Assembly (NCBI GenBank): GCA_002344215.1
Contig: DDSV01000054.1
Coordinates: forward strand, 124,001-188,000
Source: Akkermansiaceae bacterium UBA2381
GTDB lineage: Bacteria > Verrucomicrobiota > Verrucomicrobiia > Verrucomicrobiales > DEV007
Reading direction: 5' to 3'
DNA: 64,000 bases
The position numbers were made by a program, and so were the translations under genes. Positions 15,244 through 23,481 of this stretch are shown piece by piece. The notes beneath the pieces are model-generated. The model was not told where the DNA came from. It did no database searches and saw only the letters and a list, made by a program, of their open reading frames with translations. Within the stretch, counting starts at the first letter, position 1, and the number at the start of each line of letters is the position of its first letter.

Positions 15244-16308
15244 TCACCTTCCCGCCTTGAGCATTCCACATCCCGCCGCCACATCGATCCCGCGGCGCTG
15301 ACGGAAGGTGCAGGGAAATCCGGCGGCCAGAAGAATCTCCTGAAACTGCTCCCCGGTGCCTCCGTCGCTCTCGACGCCGGAATAACCGCCGGTGGGATTG
15401 AGGGGGATGAGATTGATGTGCGCATCGATGCCCTCGAGCAGTCCGGCGAGACGGGTGGCGGTCTCTGGTGAGTCATTTTTCCCGGCGATGAGGGTCCACT
15501 CGAAAAAGATTCGTTTCCCGGTGATCTTCCCGTATTCCCGACAGGCCTCGATGAGGGATTCAAGAGGCCAGCGCTTTGCCACGGGCACGAGGGCGGCCCG
15601 TTCCTCCTGCGTCGATCCGTGCAGACTCACGGCGAGATTGTAGGGCCGGCTTTCCTCCGCCAGGCGCAGGATCGCAGGCACCACCCCGACGGTGCTGATC
15701 GCAATCCGGGACGGGCCGATGCTGATGCCTCCGGGGTCGGAGATGGAGCTGAGCGCCAACATGACCGACTCGTAGTTGTGGAGCGGTTCCCCCATGCCCA
15801 TGAGGACAAGATTGCGGAGTCTCCGTCCCGGTGCGATTTCACTGAGAACCCGTCTTGCATGAAGCACCTGAGCGACGATCTCGCCCGGCCGGAGGTGCCG
15901 CACATATCCTCCCTGCCCCGTGGCGCAAAAGACACAACCCATCGCACATCCCGCCTGGGTGCTGACACAAACGGTGTGGCGTCCGGCGTAGCCCATCAGG
16001 ACTGTCTCGATGGTCTGCCCGTCGCGGAGGCGGAGGAGAAACTTCCGGGTGAGGCCATCGTCACTCCGGATTTCCTCGACGAGTTCCGGTGCCTCGAGAA
16101 AATACGCTTTTCCCTCTCCCACCGACCGGTCCACCCATCGGCGGAGGGGCGGAGCAAAGGATTTCAACGAGAGGTCGGAAATCCCCTCGCGATGCAGGGC
16201 ACCCCAAAGCGCCCTCGCATGACAGGGGTTCACTCCATCCGCGACGAGGATCTCCCGGAGGCCGGCGAGGTCGGGGTCGTGGAGGGATTTCTGTTCGGGT
16301 TGATTCAC
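15244..16308 (-). CDS. rlmN: RlmN, 23S rRNA/tRNA adenine-C2 methyltransferase
   Basis: A 354-residue radical SAM enzyme that methylates C2 of A2503 in 23S rRNA and A37 in some tRNAs. The cluster motif is CAMGCVFC (Cys121, 125, 128), preceded by VCVSTQAG with Cys114. The GMGEPLHNY block (near 172-180) binds SAM, and the C-terminal AAGCGML carries the second catalytic Cys that forms the methyl-transfer intermediate. The size is normal for the family. The GTG start at 16308 is the outermost start of the frame and fits RlmN length. Confidence 0.95.
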   Translation of the reverse strand: MNQPEQKSLHDPDLAGLREILVADGVNPCHARALWGALHREGISDLSLKSFAPPLRRWVDRSVGEGKAYFLEAPELVEEIRSDDGLTRKFLLRLRDGQTIETVLMGYAGRHTVCVSTQAGCAMGCVFCATGQGGYVRHLRPGEIVAQVLHARRVLSEIAPGRRLRNLVLMGMGEPLHNYESVMLALSSISDPGGISIGPSRIAISTVGVVPAILRLAEESRPYNLAVSLHGSTQEERAALVPVAKRWPLESLIEACREYGKITGKRIFFEWTLIAGKNDSPETATRLAGLLEGIDAHINLIPLNPTGGYSGVESDGGTGEQFQEILLAAGFPCTFRQRRGIDVAAGCGMLKAGR

Positions 16309-16433
16309 AAGCTAAGGCAACACATTCAGGCCATCTCCACAAAGGGAAAAGACACCAAACAGGGTAAACCCGGAGAACCAACCCTCTCTTTGTCCGCACC
16401 GGGCTGACCGGGGCGGGGTTGAATCAGTTCGCC

Positions 16434-17549
16434 ATGAAAAACTTTCCCCGACTTTTCCTCATTGCCATCCTGTTATTCTCCGTCTCCTCCCTGATTGCGC
16501 AGACTCCCGAAGCTACTTCGATCGACTGGGACAAAGCAAAACGGCTCTTTCAGCGGGAGCAGCGGGGCGAAGCGCTCACGGCCGAAGAGCAAAGCTATCT
16601 GGACACGGCGAAGGAGGCCCGCAAAGGCGGAGGACAGCGCCCCGGCAGCTCCGCCGCCCCCAATCAGCGAAAAGCCCCGGCATCACTCACTCCCCTCTGC
16701 GACATGGGAACAGACGACCAGTACGAGGGAGAAGACGGCGGCCTTTATGGAAAAGGAAGCAATGAAGTCCCTCCGGCGCTGAAGGCCGCAGCCGGGGAGG
16801 CACTCGCTGAGATCCGTCCTCTCGATGCCGAAGGAAGGCCTTCACAAGACGGCCGTATCGTGCTGGTCTCCATCAGCATGTCGAATGCGACGCAGGAGTT
16901 TTCCACTTTCAAGAGTATCGCCGATGCCGACCCTCGAAAATCCAATACGCTCACCATCGTCGATTGTGCCCAGGGAGGCCAGGCGATGGCGGAGTGGGTC
17001 CCGGAAAACGGGCGGCCCTGGGAGGAGGCGATGAAGCGCCTGGGCAATGCCGGAGTGAGTCCGGCCCAGGTGCAGGTCGCCTGGATCAAACTCGCGAACA
17101 AGATGCCTTCGGGCAGCATGGTTGAACATCTCGAAAAGCTCGAGACGGATACCGTCAAAGTGCTGCAGAATGCCAGATCCCGCTTCCCCAATCTCCGTAT
17201 TGCCTACCTCGGCAGCCGGATTTGGGCAGGCAACGCGACCGGGGGTCTCAATCCCGAGCCCTACGCCTACGAGAGTGCCTTTGCCGTGCGGCATCTTATT
17301 CAGCGCCAGATGAGCGGGGAGGAGTCTCTCGCCACCGGCAACGCTCCGCTGCTCCTCTGGGGTCCCTACCTCTGGTCCCAGGGCGAAAAGGGACGGCAGC
17401 TTGACGGATTAAAGTATCTGAAAGAGGACTTCGCTGACGACGGAGTGCATCCGGGCCGGAGCGGCCGTGAAAAGGTTGCCGGCCTGCTCCTCGAGTTCTT
17501 CGCTACCGATCCGCTGGCAGCGAGCTGGTTTTCGATTCCGGTTCGGTGA
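16434..17549 (+). CDS. Secreted SGNH-hydrolase-like protein
   Basis: A 371-residue exported protein with a signal peptide ending LIAQTP (about residue 22), then a charged low-complexity spacer to about residue 75. The globular part shows GRIVLVSISMSNATQEFSTF, TIVDCAQGGQAMAEW (possible oxyanion block) and DDGVHPGRSGREKVAGLLLEFF near the end, which has the D..H spacing of SGNH hydrolases. A plain GDSL or GQS nucleophile motif is not visible; SMSN near 139 is in the right place. Substrate unknown. It is transcribed away from rlmN and seems monocistronic. Confidence 0.6.
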   Translation: MKNFPRLFLIAILLFSVSSLIAQTPEATSIDWDKAKRLFQREQRGEALTAEEQSYLDTAKEARKGGGQRPGSSAAPNQRKAPASLTPLCDMGTDDQYEGEDGGLYGKGSNEVPPALKAAAGEALAEIRPLDAEGRPSQDGRIVLVSISMSNATQEFSTFKSIADADPRKSNTLTIVDCAQGGQAMAEWVPENGRPWEEAMKRLGNAGVSPAQVQVAWIKLANKMPSGSMVEHLEKLETDTVKVLQNARSRFPNLRIAYLGSRIWAGNATGGLNPEPYAYESAFAVRHLIQRQMSGEESLATGNAPLLLWGPYLWSQGEKGRQLDGLKYLKEDFADDGVHPGRSGREKVAGLLLEFFATDPLAASWFSIPVR

Positions 17550-17629
17550 ATTATCCGTTACGAAAGATCCCGGTTGCTCAATATTCTTCCTGGAAGTAGC
17601 CACGCATTCAGGAACCCCGGGTAGGGAAC

Positions 17630-18514
17630 TCAACTCTCCTGACTCGAAGCACCGGCCGCAACGATCTCTCCGAGCATCTCAGGGACGGTCCAGTTTTCAT
17701 CGAGGAAGAGACGCCGCATCGTGCCGTCCGGGTTCAGGACAAGGGTCCGCAGGTTATGCTGGATCGTCCCGTTAACGACGCCATAACGCAGTCCAACCCG
17801 CGAGGCAATGCGGTCGATCACCTCTCCCTCCGTCGTCGAAAGCAGGCTCCAGGGCATGCCCTCGCGGTGGCCGAATGCGGCTCCCCAGGATTTCATGATT
17901 TCAGGGCTGTCGAATTCATGATCAAAACTGATCGTGAGAATGCGATAGCTTTTTGGTGCCTTCGGATCGGCGGCGAGGGCGGCGATCAGGGAGGAAAACT
18001 GGCTCATCATGCGCGGGCAGTACTCGGGCACGGGACAGCGCGAGAACACGAAGGTGATCGCCACGGGCATGCCGCGGAAATCCGAGAGCTTTACCGTTTT
18101 TCCGTTTTCATCCTGAAAGGTGAAATCAGGAAATTCATCCCCGGCGGAAACAAGCTCGTCGCCCGGTGCCGGCTCCTCCTCCAGGGTGATGGCCCCCTTT
18201 TCGCCGGTCACCTTCACTCCCGTCACCCAGGACTCGTGCTCCTCGACATGGTAGTCAAAGATCACGACCATCCCGGGTTCGAGGGTGGCGAACTCGGCCG
18301 GATCGAGGGCGCGAAAGGGCATGATCATCCGCGGCATGAAGCCGGGGATCTCCTCGTGGTCGATGATCATCATAGCCGGGTCGTCTCCCATGCGCTGCTG
18401 GACGACGCCGCGCACCGGGAAGGTTTGGACGCTCGACTTTTCCGTCTCCGGAGGGCTGCAGGAGGCGAGAAGAAGGGCGACGAGGAAGGTCGGGAGAAAA
18501 GGGAAAAATTTCAT
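17630..18514 (-). CDS. Lipoprotein with CusF-like and SCO1/SenC domains
   Basis: A 294-residue lipoprotein (lipobox LLASC, Cys19) with two copper-related domains. Residues 30-105 resemble CusF-type copper-binding domains (IDHEEIPGFMPRMIMPF holds the His and Met ligands), and residues 125-285 are a thioredoxin-fold SCO1/SenC domain. Its metal cysteines are in CPVPEYC (160 and 166), a CX5C spacing instead of the usual CXXXC, with the distal His253 in IQHN. SCO proteins deliver copper to cytochrome oxidase or reduce its thiols. It is divergent from the second SCO gene at 18625. Confidence 0.85.
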   Translation of the reverse strand: MKFFPFLPTFLVALLLASCSPPETEKSSVQTFPVRGVVQQRMGDDPAMMIIDHEEIPGFMPRMIMPFRALDPAEFATLEPGMVVIFDYHVEEHESWVTGVKVTGEKGAITLEEEPAPGDELVSAGDEFPDFTFQDENGKTVKLSDFRGMPVAITFVFSRCPVPEYCPRMMSQFSSLIAALAADPKAPKSYRILTISFDHEFDSPEIMKSWGAAFGHREGMPWSLLSTTEGEVIDRIASRVGLRYGVVNGTIQHNLRTLVLNPDGTMRRLFLDENWTVPEMLGEIVAAGASSQES

Positions 18515-18624
18515 CGGGGGAGAGACGATCTCAGGAGACCATACGGTGCATTCCTCACGATCGACACCCGCTTTCCCGATTGCGCCGGTATCGCGTGAGG
18601 TGATTCCGGCGTATCTTCCGCACC

Positions 18625-19275
18625 ATGGTTGATCTGTTTCAGAAGCGCTTTTCGGGGATTGCCCGCGCCGCCCTGCTTTGCATGCTGCTTTTTCCCCTCG
18701 CTTCCTGCGAACGGGAGGCGAAGCGATCGAGCGTCCTCATGGGGAAATTTCGGGAGGTCGGCGAGTTTGCCTTCACCGATCAGCAGTCCCGCCCCGTCAA
18801 GGAAACCGATCTCAAGGGCAAGGTCTGGATCGCGAACTTCATTTTCACGAGCTGCGCGGCCGAATGCCTCGTGCTTTCCTCCCGCTTTGCCGAGCTCCAG
18901 CGTGTCTTCGCCACGGAGGAGGATCTGGCCTTTGTTTCCTTTTCGGTGGACCCGCAGACCGACACGCCCGAGCGGCTGGGCCAGTTCGCCGATCGCTGGC
19001 ATGCCGATCCGGAAAAGTGGTTTTTCCTCACGGGAGAGGCGGCCAAAGTTGATGCGCTGGTCAAAAACAGCTTCCTGCTTCCCGTCACCCGCGATCCGAT
19101 TGAGGCGGGCAAGCTGATGAATGAAAAGTTCATCCACAGCAATCGATTTGCGATTGTCGACCGATCAGGTACTGTTCGCTGCTACGTCGACGGTCTCGAA
19201 GCGGAGGCGGTTTCCACGATCTCCCGTATTGTCGTCGAACTCTTGAACGAAACCCCAGACCCAACCACTCCATGA
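18625..19275 (+). CDS. SCO1/SenC family lipoprotein
   Basis: A 216-residue lipoprotein (LASC, Cys28) with one thioredoxin-fold SCO domain. The ligand pair is CAAEC (Cys77, Cys81, the canonical CXXXC) and the distal His171 lies in FIHSNRFAIVD. SFSVDPQTDTPERL (104-117) is the conserved VDP block. It most likely chaperones copper to an oxidase CuA site or acts as a thiol reductant in the periplasm. Its stop overlaps the start of the HMA gene (ATGA), so the two are translationally coupled. Confidence 0.88.
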   Translation: MVDLFQKRFSGIARAALLCMLLFPLASCEREAKRSSVLMGKFREVGEFAFTDQQSRPVKETDLKGKVWIANFIFTSCAAECLVLSSRFAELQRVFATEEDLAFVSFSVDPQTDTPERLGQFADRWHADPEKWFFLTGEAAKVDALVKNSFLLPVTRDPIEAGKLMNEKFIHSNRFAIVDRSGTVRCYVDGLEAEAVSTISRIVVELLNETPDPTTP

Positions 19276-19616
19276 AATTCCGTGCTCTCCTTATTCTCGC
19301 TGCGAGCCTTTCCCTCGGCACTTCCGGATTTGCCGACGAGGCTCCCCTCACCTTTCAGGTGAAAGTGCCTGAAATGAAGTGCACCGGCTGCGCCTGGTCC
19401 ATCACCCAGGAGCTCAAGAAGCTCGACCATGTCTCTGATGTCTACGTCGACGCGAAGACCAAGACCGCGATCATCGCGACCGATTCCGCCGACGCTCCCG
19501 GAGAGAAGGCCATCCTCGCCGCCGTGAAGACAGCCGGTTACGAAGGCTCGGGATACACCAAGCTCACCGTGAAATTTTCCGAAGCCAAGGCAGCGATGAC
19601 CGGCGGGAAAGGCTGA
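19272..19616 (+). CDS. Exported heavy-metal-associated (HMA) domain protein
   Basis: A 114-residue MerP/CopZ-like protein with a signal peptide (cut near GFADE, residue 22). MKCTGC (Cys37, Cys40) is the GMxCxxC metal site in a variant form, and VSDVYVDAKTKTAIIA plus KAILAAVKTAGYEG complete the beta-alpha-beta fold. Periplasmic HMA proteins bind Cu+ or Hg2+; next to two SCO genes, copper transfer is likely. It is coupled to the upstream SCO gene by a four-base overlap. Confidence 0.87.
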   Translation: MKFRALLILAASLSLGTSGFADEAPLTFQVKVPEMKCTGCAWSITQELKKLDHVSDVYVDAKTKTAIIATDSADAPGEKAILAAVKTAGYEGSGYTKLTVKFSEAKAAMTGGKG

Positions 19617-19649
19617 GCGGTTCGATCACTTCAATCGCTGATTAGACGA

Positions 19650-20909
19650 TTAAACCGACAGTCCGTCGATTTCACCCGTGCTAGTCGCGAAGGATTCCTC
19701 CTGCAGGCCGAGGCGGTGCAGGGAGCTGAGGTAGAGATTCGGCAGCGGGTAGTTGTCCTTCTGGTCGAAGGCAAGGTGCTGGCCGTGTTTGAACCCGCCC
19801 CCGGCAAAAAGCACGGGCATGTTCTTGTTATCGTGGCTGGAGGCGTTGCCGAGATTCGAGGTCAACAGCACCATGGTCTCGTCGAGCATCGCCTCTGACT
19901 TTAGGGTGCGGAGGAAATTCGCCCACTCGTTGATGACCCCCTGTTCGACGAGGGTGAGCTGGCGCAGCTTTTCCTCGTCCATGCCGTGATGGCTGAGTCC
20001 GTGGTAACTTTCATCAACCCCCTCGATCCCGTTCACGTTGTTTCCAGTGATGTGCAGGGTGACGAAGCGGGTCGAGTCGGTGGCGAGTGCCATATGGACG
20101 ATATCGAGAAAGATCTTTTCGACGATGACCTCATTGTCCCTCGGAATCTGAGTCGGCTTTTTCAGGGAGACCTTCGGCTTGGCCCGGTGAATCCATTCCT
20201 CGTTCGCGACGAGCCGTTTCTCGAGATCGCGGACGCTGGAGAACCAGGCCTCGAGTTTGTCTCGGTCTCCGCTTCCGACTTCGCGCTGGAGGGCTTTGGC
20301 CTCGGCACCGACGACATCCATGACGCTGCGTCCCTGGCGGATCAACTCGGCCTGGCGCTCCTGCTCGGCCGGTTTGTCATCGACGAACAGTTTTGTAAAG
20401 AGACGCACGGCATCGTTCTCCGCCGGAATCATCGACCCGTTCTCGGTGTAGGAGGGACTCGTCTGGCGACCCGTGTTAAGCACGAGCGAGGGAAAGCGGG
20501 TCTCGTGTCCGAGATGTTTCGCCATGAGCTGATCGAGCGAAACGGTGTTGCGCGAGGTGGTGCCGCGCATATTCGGGCAGGCCGAAAATATACTGCCTTC
20601 GGCGCTGTGGCCACCGGTGACCCCGGGATGAGAGGATCCGGAAATCACGGTGAAGTCATTGCGGAGGTCACCCAGCGATTTCAGATAGAGCGAGGGCTCA
20701 TACTCCTTCCCCGCGGTTGCCGGAACCAGATTGGGATTGTGGAGGCCGAGGGAGAGACTCACCCCGACAAAACGTTTTGCCTGACCGGTTTCCGCGACGG
20801 CGGCAAGGGCCGGTCGCATCGCATCGAGCAGAGGAAGCCCGAGAGTGATTCCCGCTCCTCTGAGAACGGCGCGTCGGGAAAGGTGCTTTTGAAAAGTAAA
20901 CGTGGCCAT
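19650..20909 (-). CDS. DUF1552 Tat-exported protein
   Basis: A 419-residue protein of DUF1552, a family abundant in Planctomycetota and Verrucomicrobiota and distantly related to sulfatase/phosphatase-type DUF1501 proteins. It starts with SRRAVLRGAGITLGLPLLDA, a Tat-like signal. Typical blocks are GGHSAEGSIFSACP, YTENGSMIPAENDAVRLF and GNASSHDNKNMPVLFAGGG near the end, where the His and Asp residues could bind metal. The biochemical role is unknown. It follows the DUF1592-type gene by 17 bases and the two form an operon. Confidence 0.9.
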   Translation of the reverse strand: MATFTFQKHLSRRAVLRGAGITLGLPLLDAMRPALAAVAETGQAKRFVGVSLSLGLHNPNLVPATAGKEYEPSLYLKSLGDLRNDFTVISGSSHPGVTGGHSAEGSIFSACPNMRGTTSRNTVSLDQLMAKHLGHETRFPSLVLNTGRQTSPSYTENGSMIPAENDAVRLFTKLFVDDKPAEQERQAELIRQGRSVMDVVGAEAKALQREVGSGDRDKLEAWFSSVRDLEKRLVANEEWIHRAKPKVSLKKPTQIPRDNEVIVEKIFLDIVHMALATDSTRFVTLHITGNNVNGIEGVDESYHGLSHHGMDEEKLRQLTLVEQGVINEWANFLRTLKSEAMLDETMVLLTSNLGNASSHDNKNMPVLFAGGGFKHGQHLAFDQKDNYPLPNLYLSSLHRLGLQEESFATSTGEIDGLSV

Positions 20910-20926
20910 GTGGAAAGATATCGGGG

Positions 20927-23287
20927 TTACTTGCTCAGAAAAATGGGGCTGGTGACGGCCGCGCGAATGAGGGCGCGGACTCCGTAATCCTCTTCCTCCG
21001 CGCCGGAGACGAGGGTATCGAGGAGTTCCTCATCACTGAAACGGGGACGGGCTCCGGTCGCATAGGTCAAAAACTGGGCGGCAAATCCGCGGGCAAGTTC
21101 CTGCTCGCGCTTGCGGTAGATTTTTTTCCAGGAACTGACGTCTTCAAAGGCATCTCCCGAACGGGTCTGTCCGGTGGCATCGATTTTGACCCCCTTGCCT
21201 CCGCTCCCGTACTTCGAGCGCCAACCCCCGACCGGATCGAAGTTCTCGAGAGCAAACCCGGGAGGATCAATCGTCTTGTGGCAGGAGGCACAGGACTCGG
21301 AGTTGCGGTGTTTTTCAAGTTGTTCACGGATCGAAACAGCCCCGCGAATATCGGGCTCGATCGCGGGCACGCCGGGCGGCGGAGGCGGGATGTGGACACC
21401 GAGAATTCGCTCGTTCACAAAGACGCCGCGCACGACGGGAGAAGTGTGGGTGCCGTCGGCCGTGACCTTAAGAATGGCTCCCTGGGTAACAAGCCCCCCG
21501 CGCACGGTTTTTGAGTCATCGGGAAAGGAGACCTTCTGAAGGCCGCCTCCCGACTTCAGGGGAAGGTCGAGATCGTAGTGACGGGCAAGACGTCCGTTCA
21601 CATAGACGAAGTCGGAATCGACGAGATGGGTGATGCCACGGTCATTTCTGATCAGGTCGGAGACATAGCCACGTGTCTCCTGAAGGAAGGACTCCTGCAG
21701 GACGGGATCGAAGTCCTTGAACTGCCGGGGATCGGGAGAGGTGAAGTCGATCTGCTTCAGCTTCAGCCACTGGTCGGTGAAGCTCCTGACAAAACGCTCC
21801 GCTTTCGGATCGGCAAGGAGACGCTCCGTCTCGGCGGCGAGGACTTCGGGCTGCTTCAACTTTCCTTCAGCGGCGAGCTTCATCAATTTCCAGTCAGGCA
21901 GGCTCACCCAGAGCGCGTAACTGAGGCGCGAGGCAATCGCAAAATCATCAAGCTCTCCGGGAGCCTCGACAAAGGTGAGGAATCGCGGGGAGCAGAGAAT
22001 GGCCCGGTAACCGGCCTTGAGCGCGTCAGGGACCGACTCGCCCTCCTTGAGCGCGGCGAGGGCGAGATCACGGTAGGGAGCCAGCGATTCCGGAGTTTGG
22101 GGGCGACGAAAGGCAAGCCGGGCGAAGCGGGAAATCATCGCCTCAATCGCGGCGGCCGGATCAGTCTCCCAGGCCTCTCGATTTGTTGGTCCGAACAGAT
22201 TCTTGCGAACCGTGGCACGATCAGCATTCGGATAAATGCGTTCCATCTCCACGCCCCGGTGAGCGATCCCGGAGTAGCCCTCTTTCGCGAGATTCCGTCC
22301 TTTGAAGGAAACGTTTCCTCCGGTGGCTCCGGTCGGGGGGCGCTTCAGGGCCCCGTCGTTGGGTCTCAGTTCGAGTTGGTGGCCTTTTTCGATCCAGGCT
22401 TCATAAACGAGATCGCGGGGTTTCGAAGTCGCCTCGACGAGACCAAGCATGAAGAGCAGGGGCGCATTGGAATCGCAGAGGCCGGAGCGCAAGGTACCCC
22501 AGACCGCCCCGTCTTTTCCGGGGTTGATCGCCTGCACTTCACGGAGAGTGATGCGATACCACCCGCTTGCCGGAGCCGCCGTCGGGCGCATCCGTCCGAA
22601 GAACTGAAGACCGATGGGCCAGGAGATACTTTTGCCGTCACGCAGTTCAGGCCCCCGGTAATTGCCGCCGCCATTTTTTATCAGCTCATCGGGACTCAGG
22701 GATTTCTGAAAATTGGTATCCCCTTCGATGGCCCTGCCAAACGCTTCATCCAGGGCGAGGTCGGCCACGTCGAGGTAGCGGGAGAGCTGGTGATAGGATA
22801 GCTGCTGTCCGCTTGCGACCGTCTCGAAGCCGTATGACTCGGGATCCTCGGGGAGCAGTCCCGTGAGCGGAATATCGATGCCGAGGAGGTCGTGGAGACT
22901 GTGCTCATACTCCACCCGGGTGAGACGGCGGCTGCGGACCCGTCCGTTTTCGGCGATGTCTTTCCGATCGGTTTCGAGGAGAGGTTCCTGAAGCGCGGTG
23001 ATGAAGGATGCCATCTCCGCCGCCTCGGGTCGGGGTTCTTTCTCCGGGGGCATTTCGCCTGAGTGGACGCGCTCGAGGACGCGCTGCCAGGTGGCAAAGT
23101 TGGCCGGATTCCCGGGTTCAAAAGCGAGATCAAGCAGGTTCAGGCCGCCTTTGGTGACATCGGCGTCGTGGCATTCAAGACAGTTCCGGTCGAGGAATGC
23201 TGTCACCGACTCCGCCGGTTCCGACGCAGTCAGGAAAGCGGAACCGGGGAGCAGAAAAGCCGCTAGGCCGTAAAAAATTCGACACAT
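20927..23287 (-). CDS. Planctomycete-type cytochrome c / DUF1592-family protein
   Basis: A 786-residue exported protein. A signal peptide (1-22) precedes a haem-type motif CLECH (36-40) in the PSCyt-like N-terminal region, then the DUF1587 block SRRLTRVEYEHSLHDLLGID, the DUF1595/DUF1592 helical core (near 390-520), DUF1588 (VRGVFVNERILGVHIPPPPPG) and DUF1585 at the end. A second CASCH motif lies near 670 (NSESCASCHKTIDPPGFALE). These proteins are thought to be surface or periplasmic electron-transfer or degradative enzymes, always paired with DUF1552 genes; none has a proven function. Transcribed ahead of the DUF1552 gene. Confidence 0.9.
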   Translation of the reverse strand: MCRIFYGLAAFLLPGSAFLTASEPAESVTAFLDRNCLECHDADVTKGGLNLLDLAFEPGNPANFATWQRVLERVHSGEMPPEKEPRPEAAEMASFITALQEPLLETDRKDIAENGRVRSRRLTRVEYEHSLHDLLGIDIPLTGLLPEDPESYGFETVASGQQLSYHQLSRYLDVADLALDEAFGRAIEGDTNFQKSLSPDELIKNGGGNYRGPELRDGKSISWPIGLQFFGRMRPTAAPASGWYRITLREVQAINPGKDGAVWGTLRSGLCDSNAPLLFMLGLVEATSKPRDLVYEAWIEKGHQLELRPNDGALKRPPTGATGGNVSFKGRNLAKEGYSGIAHRGVEMERIYPNADRATVRKNLFGPTNREAWETDPAAAIEAMISRFARLAFRRPQTPESLAPYRDLALAALKEGESVPDALKAGYRAILCSPRFLTFVEAPGELDDFAIASRLSYALWVSLPDWKLMKLAAEGKLKQPEVLAAETERLLADPKAERFVRSFTDQWLKLKQIDFTSPDPRQFKDFDPVLQESFLQETRGYVSDLIRNDRGITHLVDSDFVYVNGRLARHYDLDLPLKSGGGLQKVSFPDDSKTVRGGLVTQGAILKVTADGTHTSPVVRGVFVNERILGVHIPPPPPGVPAIEPDIRGAVSIREQLEKHRNSESCASCHKTIDPPGFALENFDPVGGWRSKYGSGGKGVKIDATGQTRSGDAFEDVSSWKKIYRKREQELARGFAAQFLTYATGARPRFSDEELLDTLVSGAEEEDYGVRALIRAAVTSPIFLSK

Positions 23288-23481
23288 GAAAAAGAAGGAA
23301 ACGTCTCCCGTAGCCTAATCCCGCCCCGGCTCTGACTCAAATACGCAATCAGACGGCCTTTGGCCTCTCGAAAGAGACATCCCGGTGAGTCCCCGTCGTA
23401 GCGCGGGCGACTTGTGATCGCGCGAAAAATACAGCAAATTCGGGCGCTTGGATCGTCTGTATTCTTGAACTCTGCCTCGCC

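Noticed and set aside
21578..22801. 407-residue open frame on the plus strand
   Set aside because: Antisense shadow of the DUF1592-type gene, with no domains and no ribosome binding site.
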